Assembly (NCBI GenBank): GCA_947259365.1
Contig: CAMYMC010000030.1
Span: forward strand, 62,001 to 126,000
Length of the DNA stretch: 64,000 bases
Direction of reading: 5' to 3'
DNA from: an uncultured Acidimicrobiaceae bacterium
GTDB lineage: Bacteria > Actinomycetota > Acidimicrobiia > Spongiisociales > UBA5794
The notes beneath the pieces are model-generated. The model ran no database searches and had not been told where the DNA came from. It worked only from the letters and a program-made list of their open reading frames with translations. Both the position numbers and the translations under genes were made by a program. Below, in pieces: positions 20,933 to 29,473 of the stretch; position 1 is the first letter of the stretch, and each line of letters begins with the position of its first letter.

Positions 20933-21280
20933 GTGGAACACAGCTCCCAGGTGCTCAAGGGCGTGCTCGACATGTGCCTGTTGGCCATCATCGAGGAGGA
21001 GCCGAGCTACGGGTACGAGATGGTCGACAAGCTCCAGGAGAAGGGACTCGAACTCGTCAGCGAGGGCTCGATCTACCCGCTGCTGAGCCGGCTGCAGAAG
21101 AAGGGATACATCCAGGGGTACTTCGTGGAATCACAAGGCGGGCCGCCTCGCAAGTACTACCGCATCGAGGCGGCCGGCCAGGAGCAGCTCCGCCGCTGGG
21201 CCCGGGAATGGACGAGGGTCTCCGCCGGAGTCGAAGAGGTGCTGAACGGAGGTGAGCGTGAGCAGACCGCGGACGCCTGA
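20933..21280 (+). CDS. PadR-family transcriptional regulator
   Basis: 115-residue winged-helix repressor. MEHSSQVLKGVLDMCLLAII opens the DNA-binding domain; GYEMVDKLQEKG, SEGSIYPLLSRLQKKGYI and GGPPRKYYRIEAAGQEQL are the diagnostic PadR features (residues ~22-85), followed by a dimerisation helix. GTG 20933 follows a GGAG; a TAGGTT box at 20918-20923 lies 9 bases before it. It overlaps the next gene, which begins with a HAAS-type helical domain, the usual partner of PadR regulators, so it likely controls the membrane module downstream. Confidence 0.93.
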   Translation: MEHSSQVLKGVLDMCLLAIIEEEPSYGYEMVDKLQEKGLELVSEGSIYPLLSRLQKKGYIQGYFVESQGGPPRKYYRIEAAGQEQLRRWAREWTRVSAGVEEVLNGGEREQTADA

Positions 21281-22061
21281 AGAGATCGTCGCCGCCTGCG
21301 AGGAGTACTGGCTCCAGACGTTCGTCCCTTCGCACGTCGTCGCCGAGATGAAGGTGGAGCTCGCCTCTCACCTCGACGACGCCGCGGCCGCCGGGAAAGG
21401 CCCCGAGTCCGTCATCGGTCGGGATCTCGAGTCGTTCGCCGAGGTATGGGCGTCCGAATACCGGGTCGCCCCTCCCCGTCAGCCGGCCGTCTCACCCCGT
21501 CAGCGCGCCATCGCCAAGCGCTGGGATTTCTGGGACGCATTCGGATGGATACTCCCGATCCTCGCCATCGTCGTACTGTTGATCGTGTTCGGACCAAAGG
21601 AGGAAGCCGTGGATAGCCCGTCCCTGTGGCGCTGGCTCTGGATCGGGATCACCCTGTTCCTCGGTGTCGGCGAGATGGTCACGGCCGGATTCTTCATGCT
21701 GCCGTTCGCCGTCGGCGCAGCCGTCGCCGCCACGCTGGCGTGGTTCGACGTCGCCGTCCCCATCCAGCTCGGCGCGTTCATCGTCACCTCCCTCGTCGCG
21801 TTGTGGGGGCTCCGCCGGTTCGCCATCAGCGACAACCAGCCCTCCTACCCCGTGGGCGCCAAACGCTTCGTCAACGCCGAAGCCATCGTCATCGAGTCCA
21901 TCGACCGCGCCTCCGGTCAGGGCCGGGTCAGGCTCGACCGTGAGGAGTGGCGGGCGACGACCGACGGAGAGGGGATCCTCGAGCCGGGGACGAGCGTTCG
22001 CGTCGTCGACGTACGGGGAGCGCGCCTCGTCGTCGAACCGCGCGGCGGAGGCTCGCCGTGA
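21258..22061 (+). CDS. HAAS-like domain fused to NfeD-type membrane protein
   Basis: 267 residues. Residues ~8-70 (EEYWLQTFVPSHVVAEMKVE, then DLESFAEVWASEY) match the helical HAAS domain of PadR partner proteins. Membrane helices follow at ~95-112, 125-163 and 170-187. The C-terminal ~198-260 is an NfeD-like OB fold (PVGAKRFVNAEAIVIES, then DREEWRATTDG and VRVVDVRGARLVVEP). NfeD proteins partner with SPFH/stomatin proteins, and one follows directly. Joining HAAS to NfeD in one chain is unusual. GTG 21258 was chosen because GGAGG (21248-21252) is 5 bases away; GTG 21252 lies inside that ribosome site. Confidence 0.8.
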   Translation: MSRPRTPEEIVAACEEYWLQTFVPSHVVAEMKVELASHLDDAAAAGKGPESVIGRDLESFAEVWASEYRVAPPRQPAVSPRQRAIAKRWDFWDAFGWILPILAIVVLLIVFGPKEEAVDSPSLWRWLWIGITLFLGVGEMVTAGFFMLPFAVGAAVAATLAWFDVAVPIQLGAFIVTSLVALWGLRRFAISDNQPSYPVGAKRFVNAEAIVIESIDRASGQGRVRLDREEWRATTDGEGILEPGTSVRVVDVRGARLVVEPRGGGSP

Positions 22062-22123
22062 GCTGATCGCCCGCCTCCACAGATCGCAGAAGACAAGGAC
22101 ATCGGAAGCAAAGGAGCACACCC

Positions 22124-23077
22124 ATGCCAGCGATCGCAGTGCTGCTGATCGCAGTCATCCTCCTCCTCGTGGTGTACGTGGGGCTCGGCCTCAAGATCGT
22201 GCGCCAGCACGAGGCGGGCCTCATCGAGCGGTTCGGGAAGTACCGCGAGACACTCGACCCCGGGCTGCACCTCATCGTGCCATTCGTGGAGCGGATCCGT
22301 CGGGTCGACATGCGCGAGATCGTCGTCGACGTGCCGCCCCAGGAGGTCATCACCAAGGACAACGTCGTCGTCACCGTCGACGCCGTCGTCTACTACAGGG
22401 CCACCGACCCGGTGCGCCTCGCCTACCAGGTCCAGAACTTCGTGCTCGCCGCGACGAAGCTGGCGCAGACCAACCTGCGTAACGTCGTCGGCGATCTCGA
22501 CCTCGACGACGCGCTGACGTCGCGCGAGACGATCAACGCCCAGCTGCGGAGCATCCTCGACGATGCCACCGACGTCTGGGGCACCCAGGTCGTGCGCGTC
22601 GAGATCCAGCGCATCGACCCGCCGGGGGACGTCACCGACGCCATGCACCGCCAGATGAAGGCGGAGCGGGACCGCCGGGCGCTCGTCACAGAGGCCGAAG
22701 GCGCCAAGCGCGCGCAGATCCTCCGGGCCGAGGGCGTCAAGGAGTCGCGCATCCTCGAGGCGGAAGGCCAAGCTGAGGCGATCAAGGAAGTCGCCGAGGC
22801 GGAGAAGTTCCAGAAGCTCACGGTCGCAGAGGGCGAGGGGCAGGCGATCGAGCGGGTGTTCAGCGCCATCCACAACGGGGACCCGACACCGGATCTCATC
22901 GCGATCAGGTATCTCGAGGCGCTCTCCGGGATCGCAGACGGCAACGCGACGAAGATCTTCCTCCCCATGGAGATGAGCGGCATCCTCGGCTCGATCGGTG
23001 CGATCGGCGAGATCTTCAACTCCTCGAACAGTGAGCCCGAGGCGCGACGGCCCGCCACGCCGGCCGATCAGGGCTGA
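22124..23077 (+). CDS. SPFH/stomatin-like protein (paraslipin/QmcA type)
   Basis: 317-residue membrane scaffold protein. One N-terminal helix ([19 protein letters not shown], ~4-22), the SPFH/band-7 domain (~25-190, [40 protein letters not shown]) and an Ala/Glu-rich coiled coil ([20 protein letters not shown], ~195-235) that drives ring assembly. Such proteins with NfeD partners organise membrane microdomains and act in membrane stress. AAAGGAG precedes the ATG; 62 bases separate it from the HAAS-NfeD gene. Followed by a strong terminator. Confidence 0.95.
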   Translation: MPAIAVLLIAVILLLVVYVGLGLKIVRQHEAGLIERFGKYRETLDPGLHLIVPFVERIRRVDMREIVVDVPPQEVITKDNVVVTVDAVVYYRATDPVRLAYQVQNFVLAATKLAQTNLRNVVGDLDLDDALTSRETINAQLRSILDDATDVWGTQVVRVEIQRIDPPGDVTDAMHRQMKAERDRRALVTEAEGAKRAQILRAEGVKESRILEAEGQAEAIKEVAEAEKFQKLTVAEGEGQAIERVFSAIHNGDPTPDLIAIRYLEALSGIADGNATKIFLPMEMSGILGSIGAIGEIFNSSNSEPEARRPATPADQG

Positions 23078-23103
23078 AGCCACTCGAATCACCAACACGA
23101 CAC

Positions 23104-23129
23104 ACGGGGCGGCCTACGGGCCGCCCCGT
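23104..23129. terminator. Bidirectional hairpin between SPFH gene and lgt
   Basis: A perfect 11-bp stem ACGGGGCGGCC / GGCCGCCCCGT with loop TACG lies 27 bases after the SPFH stop and 27 bases beyond the convergent lgt stop. Confidence 0.75.
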
Positions 23130-23155
23130 CGGTGTGGGGCCCTGCGGGCGAGACG

Positions 23156-24073
23156 TCAGCCGCCGGCCGATGCCGCCGCCGGCTCGGCTCCCAGCTCGAC
23201 GTCGGTCTCCTTCGAGACGACCGGCATCCGACGCGCCGACCAGCCAACGAGGGCAAGTCCGAGGGCGGCGACAATGAGTGCGCCCCACTGGCTCCCGGTG
23301 AAGGGGCCCATCACCGAATCGGCGATGACCTGGCGGTTGCCCTCCTGCGCCGCCCCGAGCCGGGTGAAGTCGATGAAGAACCGCTGCAGGCCGTACCACA
23401 GCGCCCACAACCCGAACAGCTGGCCGTAGTGGCGTCTGACCCACACCCTGGAGAGCCAGAGGAGCACCCCGAGGAGGACGGCGGCGCCGATCATGTCGTA
23501 GAGCGCCGTGTGGTGGTATGTCCCGCAGATGCCGTCGATCGCGGTCTCGACGGTGCATTCGAGGGCGTTGTGCTGCGGCGACACGTCGTATCCCGGCTTG
23601 ATGGCGTAGCCGAGGAAGAAGGTCGTCTCACTGCCGAGATGCTCGACGATGGCGATGTCGCCGAGCCTCCCGACGACAGCGCCGATCGCCATCCCCGCCG
23701 CGGCTGCGTCGAGGTACACGGGCACGCTCACCGCGAGCAGGCGCATCCGGAGGACCCCTCCGATGACGCCTCCGGCGTAGCCGCCGAGGATCGAGTAGTC
23801 GCCGGCGATCGAGACGGCGTCTCCGAACGAGTAGCCGGCCTCGCCGATGTGGGCGGGGATCGTGAAGACACGGGCTCCGACGATGGCGGCGACCAGCGCC
23901 CATGTCAGCACCGACTGCGCCGCCGCCGCGTCGAAGCGGCGGGCCCTGATCTCGCGGATCATGAGATACGCGCCGGCGACGAACCCGATGCCGGCAAAGA
24001 GCCCGTGGAGGGAGAGCGACAGCGGCCCCAGGTCGAAGATCGGGATCGGGCTGTAACTGATCGAGGCGACCAC
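23156..24073 (-). CDS. lgt: Prolipoprotein diacylglyceryl transferase
   Basis: Polytopic inner-membrane enzyme that moves diacylglycerol from phosphatidylglycerol to the lipobox cysteine of prolipoproteins. 305 residues with about seven helices; an N-terminal LHGLFAGIGFVAGAYLM, the core VVGRLGDIAIVEHLG equivalent to the conserved GR.GN/D segment, and YGLQRFFIDFTRLG near the C-terminus (family ...R...E/D..R). It serves lipoproteins such as AapJ in this window and pairs functionally with lnt at 54130. GTG 24073 has TAGGCT 6 bases upstream. Confidence 0.88.
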   Translation of the reverse strand: MVASISYSPIPIFDLGPLSLSLHGLFAGIGFVAGAYLMIREIRARRFDAAAAQSVLTWALVAAIVGARVFTIPAHIGEAGYSFGDAVSIAGDYSILGGYAGGVIGGVLRMRLLAVSVPVYLDAAAAGMAIGAVVGRLGDIAIVEHLGSETTFFLGYAIKPGYDVSPQHNALECTVETAIDGICGTYHHTALYDMIGAAVLLGVLLWLSRVWVRRHYGQLFGLWALWYGLQRFFIDFTRLGAAQEGNRQVIADSVMGPFTGSQWGALIVAALGLALVGWSARRMPVVSKETDVELGAEPAAASAGG

Positions 24074-24079
24074 GACGTC

Positions 24080-24085
24080 AGCCTA
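24080..24085 (-). promoter_or_regulatory. -10 element TAGGCT, leaderless start of lgt
   Basis: TAnnnT box 6 bases before the GTG at 24073. Confidence 0.5.
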
Positions 24086-24116
24086 CCTCCGGCCCGCGCT
24101 AGCGGACCTGGGCGAC

Positions 24117-24458
24117 TCAGCTCTCGGCGAACTCCTTGTAGGCCTCCCAGGCACGGGGCCCGTAGACGGTGCCTGGGCCGCCGGTCATCTGGATGGCGAC
24201 GCCAATGGCCTCGGCCACCTCGTCGGGCGTGGCTCCGCGGCGCGCCGCCCCCCGGGCATGGGAGTCGATGCAACCATCACAGTGATCGGAGATCGCGATG
24301 CCGAGGGCGATGAGCTCCTTCGTCTTCGCCGACAGCGCGCCGTCGCCGAGTGCGGCGCGGTGCAGCGACGAGTAGGCGTCGTACACCTCCCCGATCTGTT
24401 CTCGCAGATCGCGGGCCTGGGCGTGCAGTGTCTTCATGGCCTCTCTGTGCTGACCCAT
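24117..24458 (-). CDS. AhpD-like / carboxymuconolactone decarboxylase-family protein
   Basis: 113-residue all-helical protein with the redox motif SDHCDGCIDSH (C60, C63, H67), typical of the AhpD-like alkylhydroperoxidase core, followed by GATPDEVAEAIGVAIQMTGGP. Small members of this family often act as disulfide reductants or peroxidases; substrate unknown. ATG 24458 was preferred over 24491 because GAGGAG sits 7 bases upstream. It lies 43 bases upstream of lgt (same strand), but lgt has its own promoter. Confidence 0.9.
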   Translation of the reverse strand: MGQHREAMKTLHAQARDLREQIGEVYDAYSSLHRAALGDGALSAKTKELIALGIAISDHCDGCIDSHARGAARRGATPDEVAEAIGVAIQMTGGPGTVYGPRAWEAYKEFAES

Positions 24459-24580
24459 CGAGGACTCCTCGTTTCGATGTCGGCCTTGCATGCTACGGGT
24501 GGCCGCGGCGCCCCGATCCGGCAGCCGAGCCGGCGCATCGGCCGCACTAGGGTCGGCGCACCACCGCAGCGGAGAGCGTC

Positions 24581-25738
24581 ATGGAGGCCAAGAAGGCGGC
24601 AACCGCCGGGTTCGATGCGGTCGAGGCCGAGCTCCGGGAGATCTCGCACTGGATGTACGCCAACCCGGAGCTGGCCTTCGAAGAGCGGGCCGCATCGGCT
24701 CGGCTCGCATCGTTTCTCACCGCGCGGGGCTTCGCCGTCGCGCACCCGGCCTACGGACTCGAGACGTCGTTCGCGGCGGACGTGGGAACGCGCGGACCGC
24801 GGGTCGTCGTCTGCGCCGAGTACGACGCCCTCCCCGACGTCGGTCACGCCTGCGGCCACAACATCATCGCCGCCGCAGCGTGTGGTGCCGGGGCTGCGCT
24901 CGCCCCTCTCGTCGACGACCTCGGTATCCGCCTGACGGTCCTCGGCACGCCGGCCGAGGAGGCGTACGGGGGCAAGATCGATCTCATCCGGGCGGGAGCG
25001 TTCCGCGATGCAGCCGCGGCGATGATGGTCCACCCCGCCCCGGAGGACATCGTCGATCCAGCGTTTCTCGCCGTCGCCCATCTCATGGTCGAGTTCCACG
25101 GTCGCGAGTCGCACGCCTCGTTCGCGCCGCAGCTGGGAGTCAACGCCCTCGACGCCGCGGTCCAGGCCTACGTCAACGTGTCGACGCTGCGCCAGGCCAT
25201 CTACCCGACCGACAAGATCCACGGCGTCATCACCGACGGGGGGAGCGCCCCCAACGTCATCCCCCACCACACCGCGATGTCGTGGTACGTCAGGGCGGCG
25301 TCGACGACGCGGCTCGAGGAGCTCATCGGGCGGGTTCGGGCGTGCTTCGAGGCCGCGGCGACGGCGACGGGGTGCCGGGTGGAGGTCACCACCAGGGGCC
25401 ACGGCTACACCGAGATGCGCAACGACCCCGTGATGGTCGACCTGTACGCCGCCAACTCCGAGGCGCTCGGCAGGCCCATGGGGCGAGGCGCCGACCGCGA
25501 TCCGGCCCAGGCAGGGTCGACCGACATGGCGAACGTCTCCCAAGAGGTCCCGACGATCCATCCCATGCTCGACATCGACTCCGCACCTGCGGTCAACCAC
25601 CAGCGCGAGTTCGCCGCCGCCACGATCGAGCCGGCCGGGGACCGGGCGATCCGGGACGGGGCGCTCGGGATGGCGTGGACGATCATCGATCTCGCCAGGG
25701 GAGACCTCTGGTCCCGGCTCGGACGCGAGGCGGTCTGA
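24581..25738 (+). CDS. M20-family amidohydrolase (AbgB/PM20D2-like)
   Basis: 385-residue zinc-dependent amidohydrolase. Metal-site segments seen: VVVCAEYDALPDVGHACGHN (~70-90), LGTPAEEAYGGK with the catalytic Glu pair (~126), MVHPAPE and a C-terminal HQREFAAAT; a lid domain with SHASFAPQLGVNALDA lies between. Pattern resembles aminobenzoyl-glutamate or N-acyl amino acid hydrolases; the actual substrate is unknown. Cytosolic, no signal peptide. GGAGAG precedes the ATG and a TAGGGT box stands at ~24549, so this transcript has a short leader. Confidence 0.9.
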   Translation: MEAKKAATAGFDAVEAELREISHWMYANPELAFEERAASARLASFLTARGFAVAHPAYGLETSFAADVGTRGPRVVVCAEYDALPDVGHACGHNIIAAAACGAGAALAPLVDDLGIRLTVLGTPAEEAYGGKIDLIRAGAFRDAAAAMMVHPAPEDIVDPAFLAVAHLMVEFHGRESHASFAPQLGVNALDAAVQAYVNVSTLRQAIYPTDKIHGVITDGGSAPNVIPHHTAMSWYVRAASTTRLEELIGRVRACFEAAATATGCRVEVTTRGHGYTEMRNDPVMVDLYAANSEALGRPMGRGADRDPAQAGSTDMANVSQEVPTIHPMLDIDSAPAVNHQREFAAATIEPAGDRAIRDGALGMAWTIIDLARGDLWSRLGREAV

Positions 25739-25824
25739 GGGAGATCGGAACGGTCGCGGGAGCCCGCTCTCGGGAGTCGTCAAATCCGCACCCGTGGAGG
25801 CCGGCGTCGTTACGCTCGCCGATC

Positions 25825-26823
25825 ATGGCGCCCCCGGCTCGACGCGCCCTCGCCCTCCTCGTCGTCACGGCGCTCGTCCTGGGATCCGCCGCAGGCGCGC
25901 TCGGCCAGTCGGAGGAGGACGTCCGGCAGGCCGAGGCGGCGTGGGAGCGTTCCGCGAGCGCGCGGCGCGAGGCCACCACGGCGGCTCGCGCTGCGGAGGG
26001 CACGCTCGTCGCCGCCGTCCATCGCTACGAGGAGCTCACGGCCGAGCTCCACGCCGTTTCGCTCGAGCTCGCCGCGATCATCGACGACGCCCGAGAGCGG
26101 GAGCGTGTGACCGCCTCGCACCGCAGCGAGGCGAGGCGGCTCACCGCCATGGCCTACATGGCGGCCGCGGCCGGTCCCGGGCCGGGGATCGCAATGGCGC
26201 ACGACCTCGGTGATCTCGCCCTCGTCGCCGAGATCGGGGAGCGGTTGGCGACGCGGCGCACCGCGGCGCTCACCGAGCTCGAAGCGGCCTCGGCGGATCT
26301 CGCCGGCCGCCGCGAGCTCGTCGACGCAGCGCGCCTCCGCCAGACCGAGGTGCGCGGGGAGGCACAGGCCCTCGTCCCCGTCCTCGCCCGCGCCGCCGAC
26401 GGCGCCCGCCTCGCCGAGACCTTCGCCGTCGATGACGAGGCCGACGCCCGCACCGCCTACGAGTTGGCCGTCGCGGAGCTCGAGGCCGCCCTCGCATCGG
26501 TGTCTCCCGGCGCGCTCGCGTGGCGGCCCCTCGTCGAAGCGTATTTCCCCGAGGAGATGACGTGGGCGGCGCTCCAGGTGCTCGACTGCGAGAGCAGGGG
26601 AGATCCCACCGCCATCCACGAGGGGTCGGGAGCGACAGGCCTGTTCCAGTTCCTCGAAGGCACCTGGATCTTCGCGTCGGCAGGCGCCGGATTCGCCGGA
26701 GCCGACCGCACCGACCCCGAAGCGAACGTCGCCGCCGCGGCGTGGCTCGTGGCGAGATCGAAGTCCCTCGCCCACCCGCGAGGCGCCTGGGGCCATTGGG
26801 TGTGTCAGCCGCGTCGCGGCTGA
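25825..26823 (+). CDS. Secreted coiled-coil protein with C-terminal lysozyme-like domain
   Basis: 332 residues. Signal peptide (ARRALALLVVTALVLGSAAG, cleavage near ALG-QS). A long Ala/Glu-rich coiled-coil region follows (~30-220), and a C-terminal lysozyme/SLT-like fold beginning WAALQVLDCESRGDPTAIHE, with likely catalytic Glu in DCESRGDP, then ATGLFQFLEGTWIFAS. The architecture is like that of peptidoglycan remodelling enzymes with an N-terminal RipA-type coiled coil. Other in-frame starts exist far upstream, but ATG 25825 gives a proper signal peptide and has TACGCT (25811-25816) 8 bases upstream, suggesting a leaderless mRNA. Confidence 0.85.
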   Translation: MAPPARRALALLVVTALVLGSAAGALGQSEEDVRQAEAAWERSASARREATTAARAAEGTLVAAVHRYEELTAELHAVSLELAAIIDDARERERVTASHRSEARRLTAMAYMAAAAGPGPGIAMAHDLGDLALVAEIGERLATRRTAALTELEAASADLAGRRELVDAARLRQTEVRGEAQALVPVLARAADGARLAETFAVDDEADARTAYELAVAELEAALASVSPGALAWRPLVEAYFPEEMTWAALQVLDCESRGDPTAIHEGSGATGLFQFLEGTWIFASAGAGFAGADRTDPEANVAAAAWLVARSKSLAHPRGAWGHWVCQPRRG

Positions 26824-26838
26824 CCGGGAGCCTCCCGG
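26824..26838. terminator. Hairpin between convergent lysozyme-like gene and aapP
   Basis: CCGGGA-GCC-TCCCGG starts immediately after the stop codon; an overlapping CCCGGG-N5-CCCGGG pair (26834-26850) could form an alternative stem. Confidence 0.45.
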
Positions 26839-26856
26839 GCCACGCCCGGGATCAAG

Positions 26857-27603
26857 TCACAGGATCTGACTCAAGAAGAGCTTCGTGCGGTCGTGCTCGG
26901 GACTCGTGAAGAAGTGCTCGGGGGTGCCTTCCTCGACGATCGTGCCGTAGTCGAAGAACAGCACGCGATCGGCTACCTCACGGGCGAAGCCCATCTCGTG
27001 GGTCACCACGATCATCGTCATGCCGGACTGCGCCAGCTCCTTCATGACGTCGAGGACCTCTTTGATCATCTCAGGGTCCAGGGCCGACGTGGGCTCGTCG
27101 AACAACATGATCTTGGGGTTCATCGCCAGGGCCCTAGCGATCGCAACCCGTTGCTGCTGGCCTCCTGACAGCTGACCGGGGTATTTCTCGGCCTGCTCGG
27201 GAATCCCGACCCGCTCCAGGAGCTGCATGGCCTGTGCATCGGATTCCCCCTTCGGGGTCTTGCGCACCCACAGCGGGGCGAGCGTGACGTTGTCGAGCAC
27301 GGTGAGGTGGGGAAACAGGTTGAACTGCTGGAACACCATCCCCACCTCGGCGCGGATCTTCTCGATGTTCCGCAGGTCGTTCGTCAGCTCGATGCCGTCG
27401 ACGACGATCGTTCCCTCCTGGTGCGCTTCGAGGCGGTTGATGCACCTGATGAACGTCGACTTGCCCGAGCCCGAGGGCCCGATGACCACGACGACTTCCT
27501 GTTCCTTGATGCGGGTCGTCACGCCGGTGAGCGCCTGGAAGTCGCCGAACCACTTCTTGACGCCTTCGCAGATGATGATGTCGTCTTGTCCAAGGTCGGC
27601 CAT
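26857..27603 (-). CDS. aapP: Amino-acid ABC transporter ATP-binding protein
   Basis: Cytosolic ATPase of a polar amino acid importer (GlnQ/AapP group). 248 residues: Walker [10 protein letters not shown] (~40), Q-loop [17 protein letters not shown], signature LSGGQQQR, Walker [15 protein letters not shown], and H-loop [18 protein letters not shown] 27603 follows GGAGG; a GTG at 27636 is a less likely start. Last gene of the leftward aapJ-aapQ-aapM-aapP operon. Confidence 0.96.
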   Translation of the reverse strand: MADLGQDDIIICEGVKKWFGDFQALTGVTTRIKEQEVVVVIGPSGSGKSTFIRCINRLEAHQEGTIVVDGIELTNDLRNIEKIRAEVGMVFQQFNLFPHLTVLDNVTLAPLWVRKTPKGESDAQAMQLLERVGIPEQAEKYPGQLSGGQQQRVAIARALAMNPKIMLFDEPTSALDPEMIKEVLDVMKELAQSGMTMIVVTHEMGFAREVADRVLFFDYGTIVEEGTPEHFFTSPEHDRTKLFLSQIL

Positions 27604-27625
27604 CGTTCCTCCGTCTCCTAGAACC

Positions 27626-29455
27626 TCATCGCTCACCCACGCCCAGCTTCTTCTCCAGCCGCTGGCTCGCCCGGGAGAACGAGAAGGTGAAGATCCAATA
27701 CACGAGCGCCGCGTACATCAGGGGCTCCGTGAGGGCGTCGAGATTGTTGAACGGCACCCTCTGGTTCGGGATCACGTTGCGGGCGATCGCGAGGAAGTCG
27801 AACAGCCCGACGATGATCACCAGCGAGGTGTCCTTGAAGGTGCCGATGACCTGACCGACCAAGGCCGGGATGACGGCCCGCAGCGCCTGGGGCAGGATGA
27901 TGAACACGGTCGTCTGCGCCGTCGTCATACCGAGTGCCTTGGCCGCCTCGATCTGACCTCCCGACACCGACTGCAGCCCGCCGCGGACGTTCTCGGCGAG
28001 GTACGCGGCCGAGAAGAGCACCGTCATGACGAGGACGGCGACCACGTTCGAGACCTGCACGCCGAGGGGGAGGAAGATCGGGAAGACGATGATCGCCGTC
28101 AAGAGCCACGTGATGAAGGGCACCCCGCGCACCACCTCGATGTAGGCGACACACATCAGCCGGAAGATCGGCATCGACGACGTCCGCCCGAGGGCGAAGA
28201 GGACGCCGAGCGGGAACGACAGGACGATGCCGAAGATGGCGAGGATGAAGCTGAGGAACAGCCCGCCGATGAAGAACGTCGTCTGCACCTGGACCGTCGA
28301 CGGGCCCGAGACGAGGACGACGAAGTAGGCGGCGGCCGCGACCGTCATGACCCACAGACCGACGATGCGGGCCCGCGCCCTGCCTTCGCCCCCTCCGAAG
28401 GTCGGCGCGGCGAGGGCAAACGTCGCCAGGAACAGCAGGAAGAGCCGGATGAGCACCAGCATCGACACGCCCCACGAGGCGAGGGCCACGACGACGAGCA
28501 GTCCGCCGATGGCTCTGCCCCCCTCGCCGCGCGCCGGGCTGCCGAGGTAGGTGATGAGAAGGGAGCCGCCGACCGCGAAGATCACCGCCCACCACAGGTA
28601 GCCCTCCTGGAAGCCGGGAATGGCGAGGATCTTGTCGTAGTCGAGCTCGGGATCCCGCAGGATGGTGAGCACGATCGCCGGGAGCGAGAGGACCCACAGG
28701 CCGACGAGTGCGACCCGTGCCGTGGCGTTGGGCATCCGATCGAGCATGAGCACGCCGACGGAGTAGGCGACAACTCCGACGACGAACAGCACGGTGATGG
28801 GTATCCGTGTGCTGTTGGCGATGGGGGCGAGGACCTGCTCCGCGTAGTTGTCCTCTGCGAGCCGGGTCGGGATCCGCAGCACGTAGAGGGCGACGACCCC
28901 GAGCGCCGGGACGATACCCACGATCGCCATCAACGGAATCGTCTCCTGCTTGGCCCGCTCGCCAGCCGCCCTCTTCACGAGGTAGGAGCCGCCGATCAGA
29001 ACCAGACCGATGAGGATGCCGATGACCCTGGCCCTGATCGAGAAGGGCCCGAGGACCTCGAGGCCGATGAGGCCGGCTCCGATCGAAGACAGCAACCGGG
29101 TGATCCGGTTGAGGCTGACCCGGCCGCCGACCTGCCACACCGCGAGCGACAACCCGGTGAGCGAGACGATGATGCCGAGCGACAGCCACACCCGGAAGTA
29201 CTGGTCCTCTGGGTACGCCTGGGTCATCATCAGCCGGGTATTGAAGAACACTGCATCCCAGCGCCGATCCGCGCCGAAGATGAACCCGAGGACGCCGACG
29301 AGGAACAAAACGACGAGCGTGCCCACCACCACGGTGAGAATGCCGCTGGCGACCGTCGAGAACAGGTTCTCGTGTGCCCACACGATCGGCCCGTGCGGCG
29401 GTGGTTCCGGCGGGCGCTCCGGCTCGGTGTCGGGCAGCACGATGCGGCCGGTCAC
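27626..29455 (-). CDS. aapM: Amino-acid ABC permease, AapM-like, with enlarged N-terminal membrane region
   Basis: 609-residue permease; classical AapM is ~380. The C-terminal ~220 residues are the usual HAAT-type permease: [20 protein letters not shown], then [20 protein letters not shown] and the EAA loop [10 protein letters not shown]...[13 protein letters not shown] that docks on AapP. The N-terminal ~380 residues hold roughly ten hydrophobic segments with no recognised domain (for example [33 protein letters not shown]). The extra region is in one uninterrupted frame with normal codon use, so it is an expansion, not a frameshift. 18 bases from aapQ. Confidence 0.92.
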   Translation of the reverse strand: MTGRIVLPDTEPERPPEPPPHGPIVWAHENLFSTVASGILTVVVGTLVVLFLVGVLGFIFGADRRWDAVFFNTRLMMTQAYPEDQYFRVWLSLGIIVSLTGLSLAVWQVGGRVSLNRITRLLSSIGAGLIGLEVLGPFSIRARVIGILIGLVLIGGSYLVKRAAGERAKQETIPLMAIVGIVPALGVVALYVLRIPTRLAEDNYAEQVLAPIANSTRIPITVLFVVGVVAYSVGVLMLDRMPNATARVALVGLWVLSLPAIVLTILRDPELDYDKILAIPGFQEGYLWWAVIFAVGGSLLITYLGSPARGEGGRAIGGLLVVVALASWGVSMLVLIRLFLLFLATFALAAPTFGGGEGRARARIVGLWVMTVAAAAYFVVLVSGPSTVQVQTTFFIGGLFLSFILAIFGIVLSFPLGVLFALGRTSSMPIFRLMCVAYIEVVRGVPFITWLLTAIIVFPIFLPLGVQVSNVVAVLVMTVLFSAAYLAENVRGGLQSVSGGQIEAAKALGMTTAQTTVFIILPQALRAVIPALVGQVIGTFKDTSLVIIVGLFDFLAIARNVIPNQRVPFNNLDALTEPLMYAALVYWIFTFSFSRASQRLEKKLGVGER

Positions 29456-29473
29456 GGTGTCTCCCTCATAGGC

